64,000 bases of DNA. It comes from JBQLZO01 sp052168315 (GTDB taxonomy: Bacteria; Planctomycetota; Phycisphaerae; Phycisphaerales; UBA1924). Every line of letters begins with the position of its first letter. Position 1 is the first letter of the stretch. The notes beneath the pieces were generated by a model, which was not told the origin of the DNA, made no database searches, and was given only the letters and a program-made list of their open reading frames with translations. The translations under genes were made by a program, and so were the position numbers. Of the stretch, positions 7,888-20,708 are shown in pieces. The stretch lies in contig JBQLZO010000056.1 of the NCBI GenBank assembly GCA_052168315.1, forward strand, positions 1 through 64,000. The letters run 5' to 3'.

Positions 7888-8400
7888 CCCATCGGATTCC
7901 CAGCGCCGGGCGGTGCGTGCGTTCGCGCGTGCAGCAGCCCGGCGCCCCCAGACACGCCCGCCGTCCCCGTCGAAGGGGCGGCGGCGATTTTCTCCGGAGT
8001 GCTTCAGGTTCCCCGCGGATCTTCCGGCGGGGCGCTGCCCGGGTCGGGTGGCGCCGCATCGCCCCCAGCGCCGCCGGTTTTCACGCTTCCTGTCCCGATC
8101 GTCCAATAATGTTGCGGCGATAGGGGCTGAGGAGGCGGTTGGATCGGCAGATTCGGGGGGGCGGGTCCGGGGTGGAGGGTGGGTGTGGGGTCGGGTGCGG
8201 CGCGTTGTGGGCGTGTCGCGGGGCCGGAGTTGTTTGAGAGGTCCGCGGGTGCTACGCTTCAGGGCTTTCCATTGGCTGGGTGAACCGGTGTGTCGTGCGG
8301 CAGGACCGTGTGAATTGAGATTCTGGACTTTTCGAATCGGCGTGGCTCGCAGGGCTGTCCGCCGGTTTTTCATCGTCGCTTGCTGAGGGCCTCGATCCCG
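7888..8400 (+). promoter_or_regulatory. 513-nt rplL-rpoB spacer with G-rich tract and promoter
   Basis: No credible gene is seen here. The spacer contains a G-rich block at about 8151-8200 with at least four runs of three or more G (seven G, then GGG, GGGG, GGG, GGG, GGGG), able to form a G-quadruplex in the non-template strand. The rpoB promoter at 8230-8258 follows, then a leader of about 130 nt. I see no strong terminator after rplL, so rpoBC may be fed both by read-through and by its own promoter. Confidence 0.55.
8230..8258 (+). promoter_or_regulatory. Sigma70-type promoter of rpoB
   Basis: TTGTTT at 8230-8235, a 17-nt spacer, and TACGCT at 8253-8258. The GGGTGCTACGCT context matches the rplK promoter at 11 of 12 bases, suggesting shared sigma-factor or growth-rate control of both operons. 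Confidence 0.65.
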
Positions 8401-11400
8401 ATGAAGGTGCGCAACTTCGCCAAGCGTGGGGACGCGATCCCCGTTCCCGATCTCATGGCCACGCAGCGCGACGCGTACGAGCGTTTCCTGCAGATGTCCA
8501 AGTCTCCGCACGAGCGCGAGACTCGGCTGGGTCTGGAGGCGCTGCTGCGCGAGATCTTCCCGATCAACTCGTACGACGACACGATGTCGCTCGAGTATGT
8601 GTCCTACGCGCTCGAGGAGCCGCGCTACACGCCCGACGAGTGCCGCGAGCTCCGGTTGACTTTCGGGCATCCGTTCCGCGTGTGCCTGCGGCTGAAGCGC
8701 GAGAACCATCCGGACCTGGCCGAGGAGGAGATCTACCTCGGCGAGATCCCGGTGCTGATGGGCGGCGGCGAGTTCATCGTCAACGGCGCGGAGCGGGTGA
8801 TCGTCTCGCAGCTGCACCGCTCGCCGGGCGTGGACTTCTCGATCGTCTCCGACGAGGGCGACCGCCCTCTGCACTCGGCCCGGATCATCCCGGAGCGCGG
8901 CTCGTGGATCGAGCTGGAGGTGACGAAGAAGGATGTCCTGGTCATGCGGATCGACCAGTCGACGAAGCTGGCCGCGACGACCTTCCTGCGGTGCCTGGAC
9001 GAGTCGATCTCGTCGACCTCGGCGATCCTGTCGCTGTTCTACGAGGTCAAGGAGATCGCGGTCGCGGAGCTCAAGCCCGAGCACTGGGCGGCCGAGTCGA
9101 TCATCGACACGGAGACCGGCGAGGAGCTGGTGCATGTGGGGCGCCAGATCGGCGAGCATGTCGAGGCGATCCTGAACTCGCCGCTGGAGAAGATCCGGGT
9201 CATTACGAACCCGTCGGACCCGCTGATCCTGAACACGGTCGCGGAGGAGAAGCTCGAGCAGTTCGGCGAGGTCGCCAAGACGGAGTTCGAGGCCTCGCTG
9301 CTGAAGATCTACACCCGCCTGCGCCCGGGCAACCCGCCGCAGGTCGAAAAAGCCAAGCAGCTGTTCGTCGAGAAGTTCCTCGATGAGAACCGGTACCGCC
9401 TCGGGCGGGTGGGGCGATTCCGCATCAACCGGAAGTTCGACCTCGAGGTTCCGGAGGATGAGATGTTCATCCGCGCGGAGGATTTCTTCCGCGTGATCCG
9501 GTACCTGCTGGACCTGCGCTCGAAGCGTCCGGACCCGAAGACCGGTCGCCCGGTGGCGCAGGTCGACGACATCGACCACCTGGGCAACCGCCGCCTGCGG
9601 ACGCTGGACGAGCTGGCGACCGAGGAGATGCGCAAGGGCTTCCTGAAGCTGCGCCGGACGGTGCAGGAGCGGATGTCGGTGAAGGAGCCGGACGAGGTGA
9701 CCAAGATCTCGGATCTGGTCAACTCCAAGTCGGTGTCCTCGGCGATCGACTTCTTCTTCGGGCGCTCCGAGCTCTCACAGGTGGTCGACCAGACCAACCC
9801 GCTCTCGACGCTGGTGCACGAGCGGCGCCTCTCGGCGCTGGGCCCCGGCGGCCTGAACCGCAAGCGCGCGGGCTTCGAGGTGCGCGATGTGCACATCTCG
9901 CACTACGGGCGCGTGTGCCCGATCGAGACGCCTGAGGGCACGAACATCGGGCTGATCGTCTCGCTGGGCCTGTACTCGTCGATCGATGAGTACGGGTTCC
10001 TCCGCACGCCGTACCGCGTGGTGAGCGAGGGCGATGTCACGAAGGACTTCATCGAGCTGCGCGCCGATGAGGAGATCCGCGCGGTGCTCGCGCCGTGCGA
10101 GGCGCTGGACGCGGGCGGGAAGCTGAAGAAGGGCGCGATCCTGGCGCGCGTCAACGGCGAGCTGGCCGAGGTGGATTCGTCGGAGGTGAACTTCGTCGAC
10201 ATCGCGCCGAAGCAGGTCGTGGGCGTGTCGGCGGCGCTGATCCCGTTCCTCGAGCACGACGACGCGAACCGCGCGCTGATGGGCTCGAACATGCAGCGGC
10301 AGGCGGTGCCGCTGGTGAAGGTCGAGCCGCCGATCATCGCGACGGGCCTGGAGAAGGAGATCGGCAAGAACTCGGGCATGGTCGTCCGCGCCCGGCGCGG
10401 CGGCACGGTGACCTTCGCCGATGCGCAGCGGATCATCATCGACAACGCGGATGAGTACGAGCTCCGCAAGTTCGCCGGGCTCAACGAGCGGACCTGCCTG
10501 AACCAGAAGTCGCGGGTGAAGCCCGGCGATGTGGTCAAGGCCGGGGACATCCTCGCCGACGGCCCGTCGACGAAGGATGGCGAGCTGGCGATCGGCAAGG
10601 CGTGCATGGTCGCGTTCAACACCTTCGACGGGTACAACTTCGAGGATGCGATCGTGATCTCGCAGCGGCTGGTGAAGGATGACACCTTCACCTCGATCCA
10701 CATCGACTCGTTCGATGTGGAGATCCGCGAGACGAAGCTCGGGCGCGAGGAGTTCACCCGCGACATCCCCAATGTCTCGGAGAAGATGCTCCGCAACCTC
10801 GACGAGAGCGGGATCATCCGGATCGGCGCGCGGGTGGGCCCGGGCGACATCCTGGTGGGCAAGGTCTCGCCGAAGAGCAAGAGCGAGCTGACCCCGGAAG
10901 AGAAGCTGCTGCACGCGATCTTCGGTCGCGCCGGCGAGGATGTGAAGAACGACTCGCTGGAGGTGCCGGCCGGCAAGGAGGGCGTGGTCATCGGCACCCG
11001 CCGCTTCTCCCGCCGCGTTCACCTGAACGACGAGCAGAAGAAGGCCCTCGAGCGCGACATGAAGGCCTACGCGGACGAGATGGACGCGAAGGCGATCGCG
11101 CTGTTCCGCCAGATGGTCGGCGCGATCAACGATGTGATCGGCTCGGAGATGGTCGACCCGATGACCCGCCAGAAGGTCGGCGCTTCGGACATCCCCGAGG
11201 TCATCCTGGAGCAGATCGAGAACTTCGATCTGGGCTGGATCAAGGGCTCGAAGGACGCGAAGGCCGAGGGCGAGCGGATCCACTCGCAGTTCTGGCCGCG
11301 CGTCAAGGCCGTAGACAAGGAGAAGCAGCGCAAGCTCGCGCACATGAAGCGCGGCGATGAGCTTCCCTCTGGCGTGCTCGAGATGGTCAAGGTCTATGTC

Positions 11401-12204
11401 GCGACGAAGCGGACGCTGTCCGTGGGCGACAAGATGGCCGGGCGGCACGGGAACAAGGGCGTGATCGCGCGTCTGGTTCCGGAAGAGGACCTGCCGTTCA
11501 TGGAGGATGGCACGCCGGTCGAGATCCTGCTGAACCCGCTGGGCGTGCCCTCGCGCATGAATGTCGGGCAGATCCTGGAGACGCACCTGGGGTGGGCCGC
11601 GAAGGTGCTGGGCTTCCAGGCCGTGACGCCGGTGTTCGACGGCGCGACGGAGCAGGAGGTGCACGATGCGGTCGCGGAGGCGAACGCGCATGTGCGCTCG
11701 AAGGCCGCCGAGTACGAGAAGTCCGGCGACCACCCGCACTGGCGCGACCTGATGGCCGAGATGCCCAAGGGCGGCAAGATCCAGTTGTACGACGGTCGGA
11801 CGGGCGAGGCGTTCAAGCAGCGCACGACCGTCGGGTACATGTACATGCTGAAGCTGCACCACCTCGTGGACGACAAGATCCACGCGCGTGCCACGGGCCC
11901 GTACTCGCTGATCACGCAGCAGCCGCTGGGCGGCAAGGCGCGGACCGGCGGGCAGCGTTTCGGCGAGATGGAAGTGTGGGGCCTGGAGGCGTACGGCGCT
12001 TCGTACATCCTGCAGGAGCTGCTGACCGTCAAGTCCGACGATGTCGAGGGTCGCACCAAGATCTACGAGTCGATGGTCAAGGGCACGAACACGCTCGAGG
12101 CGGGCATGCCCGTCGCGTTCGATGTGCTGTGCAACGAGCTGAAGGGCCTTGGCATGAACATCACGCTCGAGAAGGCCAACTCGGACATGGAATCGGCGCT
12201 GTGA
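8401..12204 (+). CDS. rpoB: DNA-directed RNA polymerase subunit beta
   Basis: Catalytic beta subunit of RNA polymerase, 1267 residues, normal length. Conserved landmarks include the rifampicin region (about residues 453-478), then RRLSALGPGGLNRKRAGFEV and GRVCPIETPEGTNIGLI, and the C-terminal GGKARTGGQRFGEMEVWGLE and AYGASYILQELLTVKSDDVEGR. In the rifampicin region the E. coli positions Q510, F514, M515 and E523 are replaced by Glu, Val, Val and Thr, while the key Ser, Asp, His and second Ser positions are kept. ATG 8401 has GAGGG at 8385-8389; a TTG at 8380 is a less likely start. rpoC is not adjacent: a lipoprotein gene separates them. Confidence 0.97.
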   Translation: MKVRNFAKRGDAIPVPDLMATQRDAYERFLQMSKSPHERETRLGLEALLREIFPINSYDDTMSLEYVSYALEEPRYTPDECRELRLTFGHPFRVCLRLKRENHPDLAEEEIYLGEIPVLMGGGEFIVNGAERVIVSQLHRSPGVDFSIVSDEGDRPLHSARIIPERGSWIELEVTKKDVLVMRIDQSTKLAATTFLRCLDESISSTSAILSLFYEVKEIAVAELKPEHWAAESIIDTETGEELVHVGRQIGEHVEAILNSPLEKIRVITNPSDPLILNTVAEEKLEQFGEVAKTEFEASLLKIYTRLRPGNPPQVEKAKQLFVEKFLDENRYRLGRVGRFRINRKFDLEVPEDEMFIRAEDFFRVIRYLLDLRSKRPDPKTGRPVAQVDDIDHLGNRRLRTLDELATEEMRKGFLKLRRTVQERMSVKEPDEVTKISDLVNSKSVSSAIDFFFGRSELSQVVDQTNPLSTLVHERRLSALGPGGLNRKRAGFEVRDVHISHYGRVCPIETPEGTNIGLIVSLGLYSSIDEYGFLRTPYRVVSEGDVTKDFIELRADEEIRAVLAPCEALDAGGKLKKGAILARVNGELAEVDSSEVNFVDIAPKQVVGVSAALIPFLEHDDANRALMGSNMQRQAVPLVKVEPPIIATGLEKEIGKNSGMVVRARRGGTVTFADAQRIIIDNADEYELRKFAGLNERTCLNQKSRVKPGDVVKAGDILADGPSTKDGELAIGKACMVAFNTFDGYNFEDAIVISQRLVKDDTFTSIHIDSFDVEIRETKLGREEFTRDIPNVSEKMLRNLDESGIIRIGARVGPGDILVGKVSPKSKSELTPEEKLLHAIFGRAGEDVKNDSLEVPAGKEGVVIGTRRFSRRVHLNDEQKKALERDMKAYADEMDAKAIALFRQMVGAINDVIGSEMVDPMTRQKVGASDIPEVILEQIENFDLGWIKGSKDAKAEGERIHSQFWPRVKAVDKEKQRKLAHMKRGDELPSGVLEMVKVYVATKRTLSVGDKMAGRHGNKGVIARLVPEEDLPFMEDGTPVEILLNPLGVPSRMNVGQILETHLGWAAKVLGFQAVTPVFDGATEQEVHDAVAEANAHVRSKAAEYEKSGDHPHWRDLMAEMPKGGKIQLYDGRTGEAFKQRTTVGYMYMLKLHHLVDDKIHARATGPYSLITQQPLGGKARTGGQRFGEMEVWGLEAYGASYILQELLTVKSDDVEGRTKIYESMVKGTNTLEAGMPVAFDVLCNELKGLGMNITLEKANSDMESAL

Positions 12205-12365
12205 TGGCTCGATGAACCGCCCCGGACGGGCCGGCGGGACCGCATCGGCGGTTCCCGCGAGAGCGCTGAGCCGGGGCGTGGCGGCGGGGGGCGCGGGCCT
12301 GAGAGTCCGGAGATCGAACGACGACGGCGTGCCGAGCGCACGCGAGAACAGGGTGGTGAGTCGCG

Positions 12366-13115
12366 ATGGTCACGAACCAGAACCAACGGAAGGGATGGAT
12401 CGGCATGCGTGGAGCGGTGATCTGGTCGGGGGCGCTGGCGATGGCGCTCGGTGTGTCGGTCGGTCTGGTCGGGTGCGGCGGCGGCTCCGAGGAGCAGCCG
12501 GGCAACGGCTCGGGCTCCGGCTCGGGCACGGCGGCCACCTCCGGGCAAGGCGGCGCGGGCGCTGCCGGCGCCTCGGGCGACCAGGCGACCCCCAGCGCGG
12601 CCGGTGCCGAAGGCATGAGCGGCGCGTCGGGCGACGCGGACGCGTCCAACGACACGGTCGATGGCACGCTGACCTTGTTCATCTCGGCCATGGAGGATGG
12701 CGACTTCGCCGAGGCGGCGACGCTCGTCGATCCGACGACGGAGCTGCACGACGAGCTGCTCTCGCTGCTGGATGTGATCGCGCAGGCCTCGGCCCGCGAT
12801 GACGCCCAGGGCGTGGACGCGGCCTCGATGATCCGGATGTCGTTCCAGCTCCGCTTCGCGGGCGCGACGCACGAGGTGGTCTCCGAAGAGGGTTCGCGGG
12901 CCCGCGCGGTGTTCATCCTCCCGCAGGCCGGCGATGCCCGCCGGCAGGTGAGCCTGAACCAGGTCGATGGCGCGTGGTACATCGTCGCCGGGAGCGATCT
13001 GCTCAGCGCGAGCGGGGGCTCCGGCGCCCCGGCGCCGCGTCCCCGCCCGACTCCGCAGCCGCGCCCGACGCCAGCGCCCGAGCCGGAACCCGAGCCAGCG
13101 CCCGATCCGCAGTGA
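12366..13115 (+). CDS. Predicted lipoprotein lying between rpoB and rpoC
   Basis: I do not recognise a specific function. The protein starts with a basic segment and hydrophobic helix ending in LVGC, a lipobox, so it should be lipid-anchored after signal peptidase II cleavage. A Gly/Ser/Ala-rich linker follows. A folded domain of about 110 residues (DGTLTLFISAMEDGDFAEAA to GAWYIVAGSDLL) has the pattern of NTF2-like/DUF4878 lipoprotein domains. The tail is Pro/Arg then Pro/Glu-rich. A second possible start at ATG 12405 has GGAAGG well placed at 12389-12394 and gives a more compact signal peptide. Its place inside the rpoBC operon is highly unusual, because rpoB and rpoC are nearly always adjacent. 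Co-transcription with RNA polymerase genes is likely, since I see no terminator on either side. Confidence 0.85.
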   Translation: MVTNQNQRKGWIGMRGAVIWSGALAMALGVSVGLVGCGGGSEEQPGNGSGSGSGTAATSGQGGAGAAGASGDQATPSAAGAEGMSGASGDADASNDTVDGTLTLFISAMEDGDFAEAATLVDPTTELHDELLSLLDVIAQASARDDAQGVDAASMIRMSFQLRFAGATHEVVSEEGSRARAVFILPQAGDARRQVSLNQVDGAWYIVAGSDLLSASGGSGAPAPRPRPTPQPRPTPAPEPEPEPAPDPQ

Positions 13116-13132
13116 TGCGGATCCATCGCGTC

Positions 13133-13152
13133 AGCGCGATGGCGGGCCCAGC
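13133..13152 (+). repeat. Hairpin after the lipoprotein gene
   Basis: CCATCGCG at 13133-13140 pairs with CGCGATGG at 13145-13152 around TCAG. There is no T tract, so read-through into rpoC is expected. It may be an RNA-processing or stabilising hairpin. Confidence 0.4.
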
Positions 13153-13340
13153 AGGGGCGTTGATCGGCGGAGCGGGGCGGGTGTGCGGGGGACGCGTGGC
13201 GCGGCAGCGCGCCGGAGCGAGACCAGCGGCAACGAACGGGAGCGCGAATCCTGCCAACCAGACCGTGCCACGGCACGGGCGAGCCAGCGGCGGGACGATG
13301 CGTTGCCCATCACTATTGAGCAAGAAACGGGGCGATCGAA

Positions 13341-17738
<4,398 letters not shown>

Positions 17739-17816
17739 GCCGGGCGCTCGGCGTCGGCGGGCGTTGCCCGCAACGCTGATGCATCGCGGGAGTGGTCAGA
17801 CAATCAAAACCCCACG

Positions 17817-17846
17817 GGCCCGAGGAGCGATCCTCGGGCCTTTTTT
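17817..17846 (+). terminator. Intrinsic terminator of the rpo operon
   Basis: A perfect 10-bp stem (GGCCCGAGGA at 17817-17826 with TCCTCGGGCC at 17831-17840) closes a GCGA loop of the GNRA type and is followed by six T. This is the strongest terminator in the window. Confidence 0.93.
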
Positions 17847-17941
17847 GTGGACCGGACGCGGACAGGGGCGGTTGGCGCGGGTGGTGTCCGGCCAAATTCC
17901 GCATCCGGGACGATTGCGCGTGGAATCGTCCGGAATCGGGT

Positions 17942-17947
17942 TAGCGT
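17942..17947 (+). promoter_or_regulatory. Candidate -10 element of the subtilase gene
   Basis: TAGCGT, the same hexamer as found just before the asparagine synthetase gene. No convincing -35 is seen at the right distance. The leader would be about 115 nt. Confidence 0.3.
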
Positions 17948-18068
17948 TGGGGCAGACCAGCGCGCCGGAGCGGGTGTGTGAGCCCGCGCGATCCGCTGGT
18001 GGTGGTGTGGCGCGAGGCAACGGCCGGCCTTCGCTTCATCCGGGTCAAACTCGTGGGCCGACCGAGTG

Positions 18069-20381
18069 ATGAAGACGATGCAGAGCACTTCCAAGAGGCG
18101 ATTCGTGGTTGGTTCATCGGTTCCGGCGGCCGGCGCGGCGCTGCTCGCGCTGGGCGTCGTACTCGCGATGGGCCCGGCCGGCATGGGGCCCGACGAGGCC
18201 GTGGCCCAGCCGTCGGGCGAGCGGGCGCAGCGCGACGCGGCACCGGCGCGGTTCGTCGAGATCCCCGGCGAGATGGAGTTCACCGGGCGCATGCTCGTGC
18301 GTCCGAAGCAGGCCGATGAGCTCATGGCCCTGGGCGCTTCGGAAGCTCAGGCGCTGGCGATGCGCGACCAGGCCGTGGACATGATCCGCGACCTGATCGT
18401 CAGCCACCGCCCGGGCCCGGACCGGTATGTGGTCGACCTCCCGCTCGGGAAGGATGAGAACGAGTTCGGCGCGGAGCTGATGGGCACGGGGCTGTTCGAC
18501 TTCGCGCATCCGGACTGGCTGTGCTTCCCCGCGCAGACCACGCCGAACGATCCGCTGTACAACCAGCAGTGGCAGCATGTGAACATGGACTCGGCGCTGG
18601 CGTGGGACATCTCCCAGGGTCTCAGCGCGATCGTCGTCGCGGTCGTCGACTCGGGCGTCGACCTGGACCACCCGGATCTGCAGGCATCGCTGGTGCCCGG
18701 ATACAACTCGGTGGTCGGGATCCCGCAGGCCGACGGCGGCGAGGTCGATGACCTGAACGGGCACGGCACCGCGTGCGCCGGGTGCGTTGCGGCGATCGGG
18801 AACAACGGGGTCGGGATGGCGGGCATCGGGTGGCGGACGAGCATCATGCCGGTGCGCTGCTCGAATGTGTCCTCGGGCAGCGCGTCGCTGGGCGCGATCC
18901 TGGGCGGTGCCGAGTGGGCCGTGGAAAACGGCGCCCGCGCCTCCTCGTGCTCGTACACCGGCGTGCAGTCCACGGCGGTGGGGCAGTCGGGCTCGTACAT
19001 CAAGTCCATCGGCGGGCTGCTGATCTACGCGGCCAACAACTCCAACCAGAACCACTCGGGCTTCGACTGGGACGACACCGTCGTCGTCGGGGCGACCAAC
19101 CAGAGCGACAACAAGGCCGGCTTCTCGTCCTATGGGCTGGGCGTGGACCTGTTCGCCCCCGGAGTCGATGTGGGCACGACCTACAACGGCGGCGGGTACG
19201 GCCCGGCGACGGGCACCTCGTTCGCGACGCCGATCGTCGCGGGGCTTGTCGGGCTCATCTGGGGCATCAACCCGGCGCTGACACCCGAAGAGGTCGAGAC
19301 CTTCCTGTACCTCGGGTGCGATGACCTCGGCGAGCCGGGCGAAGACGAGTTCTGGGGCTGGGGACGGGCCAACTCGTTCAACTCGGCGCAGTTCGCCGCC
19401 GGCACGCTGACGCCGCAGCCGCCGACGGCCAACCCGGACTTCGTGGGCGCCCTGGCGGGCACCACGCTGACCATCGATGTCCTGGCCAACGACTTCGACA
19501 TCAACCTCGACGAGTTCGAGATCCTCAGCGCCGGGCCCACCTCCGCCAACGGCGGCACGGTCACGGTGCTTCCGCCGATCTTCGCGAACAACGGCCAGAT
19601 CCGATATGTGCCGCCCGCGGGGTTCAGCGGGATCGACACCTTCACCTACACGCTGATCGATGAGAACGACATGGTCTCGGACCCCGGGGTGGTCACGATC
19701 GACCTGATCCCGCTGGACGCGTACAAGGATCCGGACCAGGTCTTCGAGCCGGCGCCCGGCATCCCCGTGTCGTACTACTCCATCGGCTCGCAGTCGTCGA
19801 TGCCGGACTTTGACCAGTTCGAGCCCATCGGCGAGGAGGTCGCCGTGTTCATCAACGAGCCGTCGACCAGCGGCGAGTTCATGAACTCCGGGCTGTCGGA
19901 CTTCGTCGGTGCGGTGTTCGAGGGATTCGTGCAGGTGCCGACCCTGGGCTCGTACACCTTCTTCACCGAGTCCGACGACGGCTCGCTGCTGTACATCGGC
20001 GATGAGCTGGTCGTGAACAACGACGGACTGCACGGCATGGTCGAGCAGAGCGGGACCATCCTGCTCAAGCCGGGCACGCACCGGATCCGCGTTGAGTTCT
20101 TCGAGAACGGCGGCGGCGCCGGGCTGTTCGTCCGGTGGCAGGGCCCCGGGATCAACAAGGGCGCGGTGCCCGGCCCCGCGTGGCTGTACGACCTGAACCC
20201 CGGTGGGCCGACCTGCGCGCCCGACCTCAATGGCGATGGAAGCGTCGACTCGGACGACCTCGGTCAGCTCCTCGGCGCGTTCGGCACCAGCAACCCGGCG
20301 GGTGATGTCAACGGCGACGGGTTCGTCGATTCGGACGACCTGGGCGAGCTGCTCGGGCAGTTCGGGATCACCTGCCCGTGA
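18069..20381 (+). CDS. Secreted subtilisin-like serine protease with PA14 and dockerin-like domains
   Basis: An S8 family peptidase of 770 residues. In order: signal peptide (hydrophobic about residues 13-35), propeptide-like region, catalytic domain with Asp in VVDSGVD (about 194), His in LNGHGTACAG (about 232), Asn in YAANNS (about 323) and Ser in GTSFATPIVAG (about 384). A beta-sandwich domain follows (about 420-540, ANPDFVGALAGTTLTIDVLAND, cadherin-like), then a PA14-type domain (about 550-710, YTFFTESDDGSLLYIGDE). Last come two dockerin-like calcium-binding repeats (DLNGDGSVDSDDLGQLLGAF and DVNGDGFVDSDDLGELLGQF). The start could be GTG 18066 or ATG 18069. It is probably exported, with surface retention mediated by the C-terminal tag. 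The tag is shared with two other genes in the window. Confidence 0.93.
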   Translation: MKTMQSTSKRRFVVGSSVPAAGAALLALGVVLAMGPAGMGPDEAVAQPSGERAQRDAAPARFVEIPGEMEFTGRMLVRPKQADELMALGASEAQALAMRDQAVDMIRDLIVSHRPGPDRYVVDLPLGKDENEFGAELMGTGLFDFAHPDWLCFPAQTTPNDPLYNQQWQHVNMDSALAWDISQGLSAIVVAVVDSGVDLDHPDLQASLVPGYNSVVGIPQADGGEVDDLNGHGTACAGCVAAIGNNGVGMAGIGWRTSIMPVRCSNVSSGSASLGAILGGAEWAVENGARASSCSYTGVQSTAVGQSGSYIKSIGGLLIYAANNSNQNHSGFDWDDTVVVGATNQSDNKAGFSSYGLGVDLFAPGVDVGTTYNGGGYGPATGTSFATPIVAGLVGLIWGINPALTPEEVETFLYLGCDDLGEPGEDEFWGWGRANSFNSAQFAAGTLTPQPPTANPDFVGALAGTTLTIDVLANDFDINLDEFEILSAGPTSANGGTVTVLPPIFANNGQIRYVPPAGFSGIDTFTYTLIDENDMVSDPGVVTIDLIPLDAYKDPDQVFEPAPGIPVSYYSIGSQSSMPDFDQFEPIGEEVAVFINEPSTSGEFMNSGLSDFVGAVFEGFVQVPTLGSYTFFTESDDGSLLYIGDELVVNNDGLHGMVEQSGTILLKPGTHRIRVEFFENGGGAGLFVRWQGPGINKGAVPGPAWLYDLNPGGPTCAPDLNGDGSVDSDDLGQLLGAFGTSNPAGDVNGDGFVDSDDLGELLGQFGITCP

Positions 20382-20708
20382 TCGCCCGCCCGCGATGAGG
20401 GCGCACGCGGTGCGCGGGGCGTCTACTCCCGGCTCGGGTCGTGGGCGCTCGAGCGTGCTCCGCTGACATTCTCTCGGACGATCGACGCCGGCGTGCCTCA
20501 GGAGAAGCACGCCGGCGTTCTTTCGTGATGCCAACAGATGGCATCGCGCCGGATTGCGCGCACAATAGTGGACCGAGCGGGCGTGTCCCGGGCGCGATGG
20601 CTCCCGCGGAGGCGCGTGGCTGGAGGATTGGCGCGCGCCCGTGCGCGCTCCCGAGATCGAAATAGGAATCCGCGCTGCGGCGCTGGGTAAGCGAGAGGGA
20701 TGGACCAC
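20382..20708 (+). other. Spacer between the subtilase and the cysteine-rich protein gene
   Basis: The 327-nt gap holds the terminator at 20485-20524. A possible -10-like CAATAG near 20563 and a GAGAGG ribosome-binding site at 20693-20698 also lie here. No gene is seen. Confidence 0.5.
20485..20524 (+). terminator. Intrinsic terminator after the subtilase gene
   Basis: A 12-bp perfect stem (ACGCCGGCGTGC at 20485-20496 with GCACGCCGGCGT at 20507-20518) and a 10-nt loop are followed by TCTTTC. The interrupted T tract resembles that of the terminator at 24503-24547 on the other strand. Confidence 0.8.

Noticed and set aside
7378..11883. Long minus-strand frames across rplL and rpoB
   Set aside because: Antisense to conserved genes with low-complexity translations.
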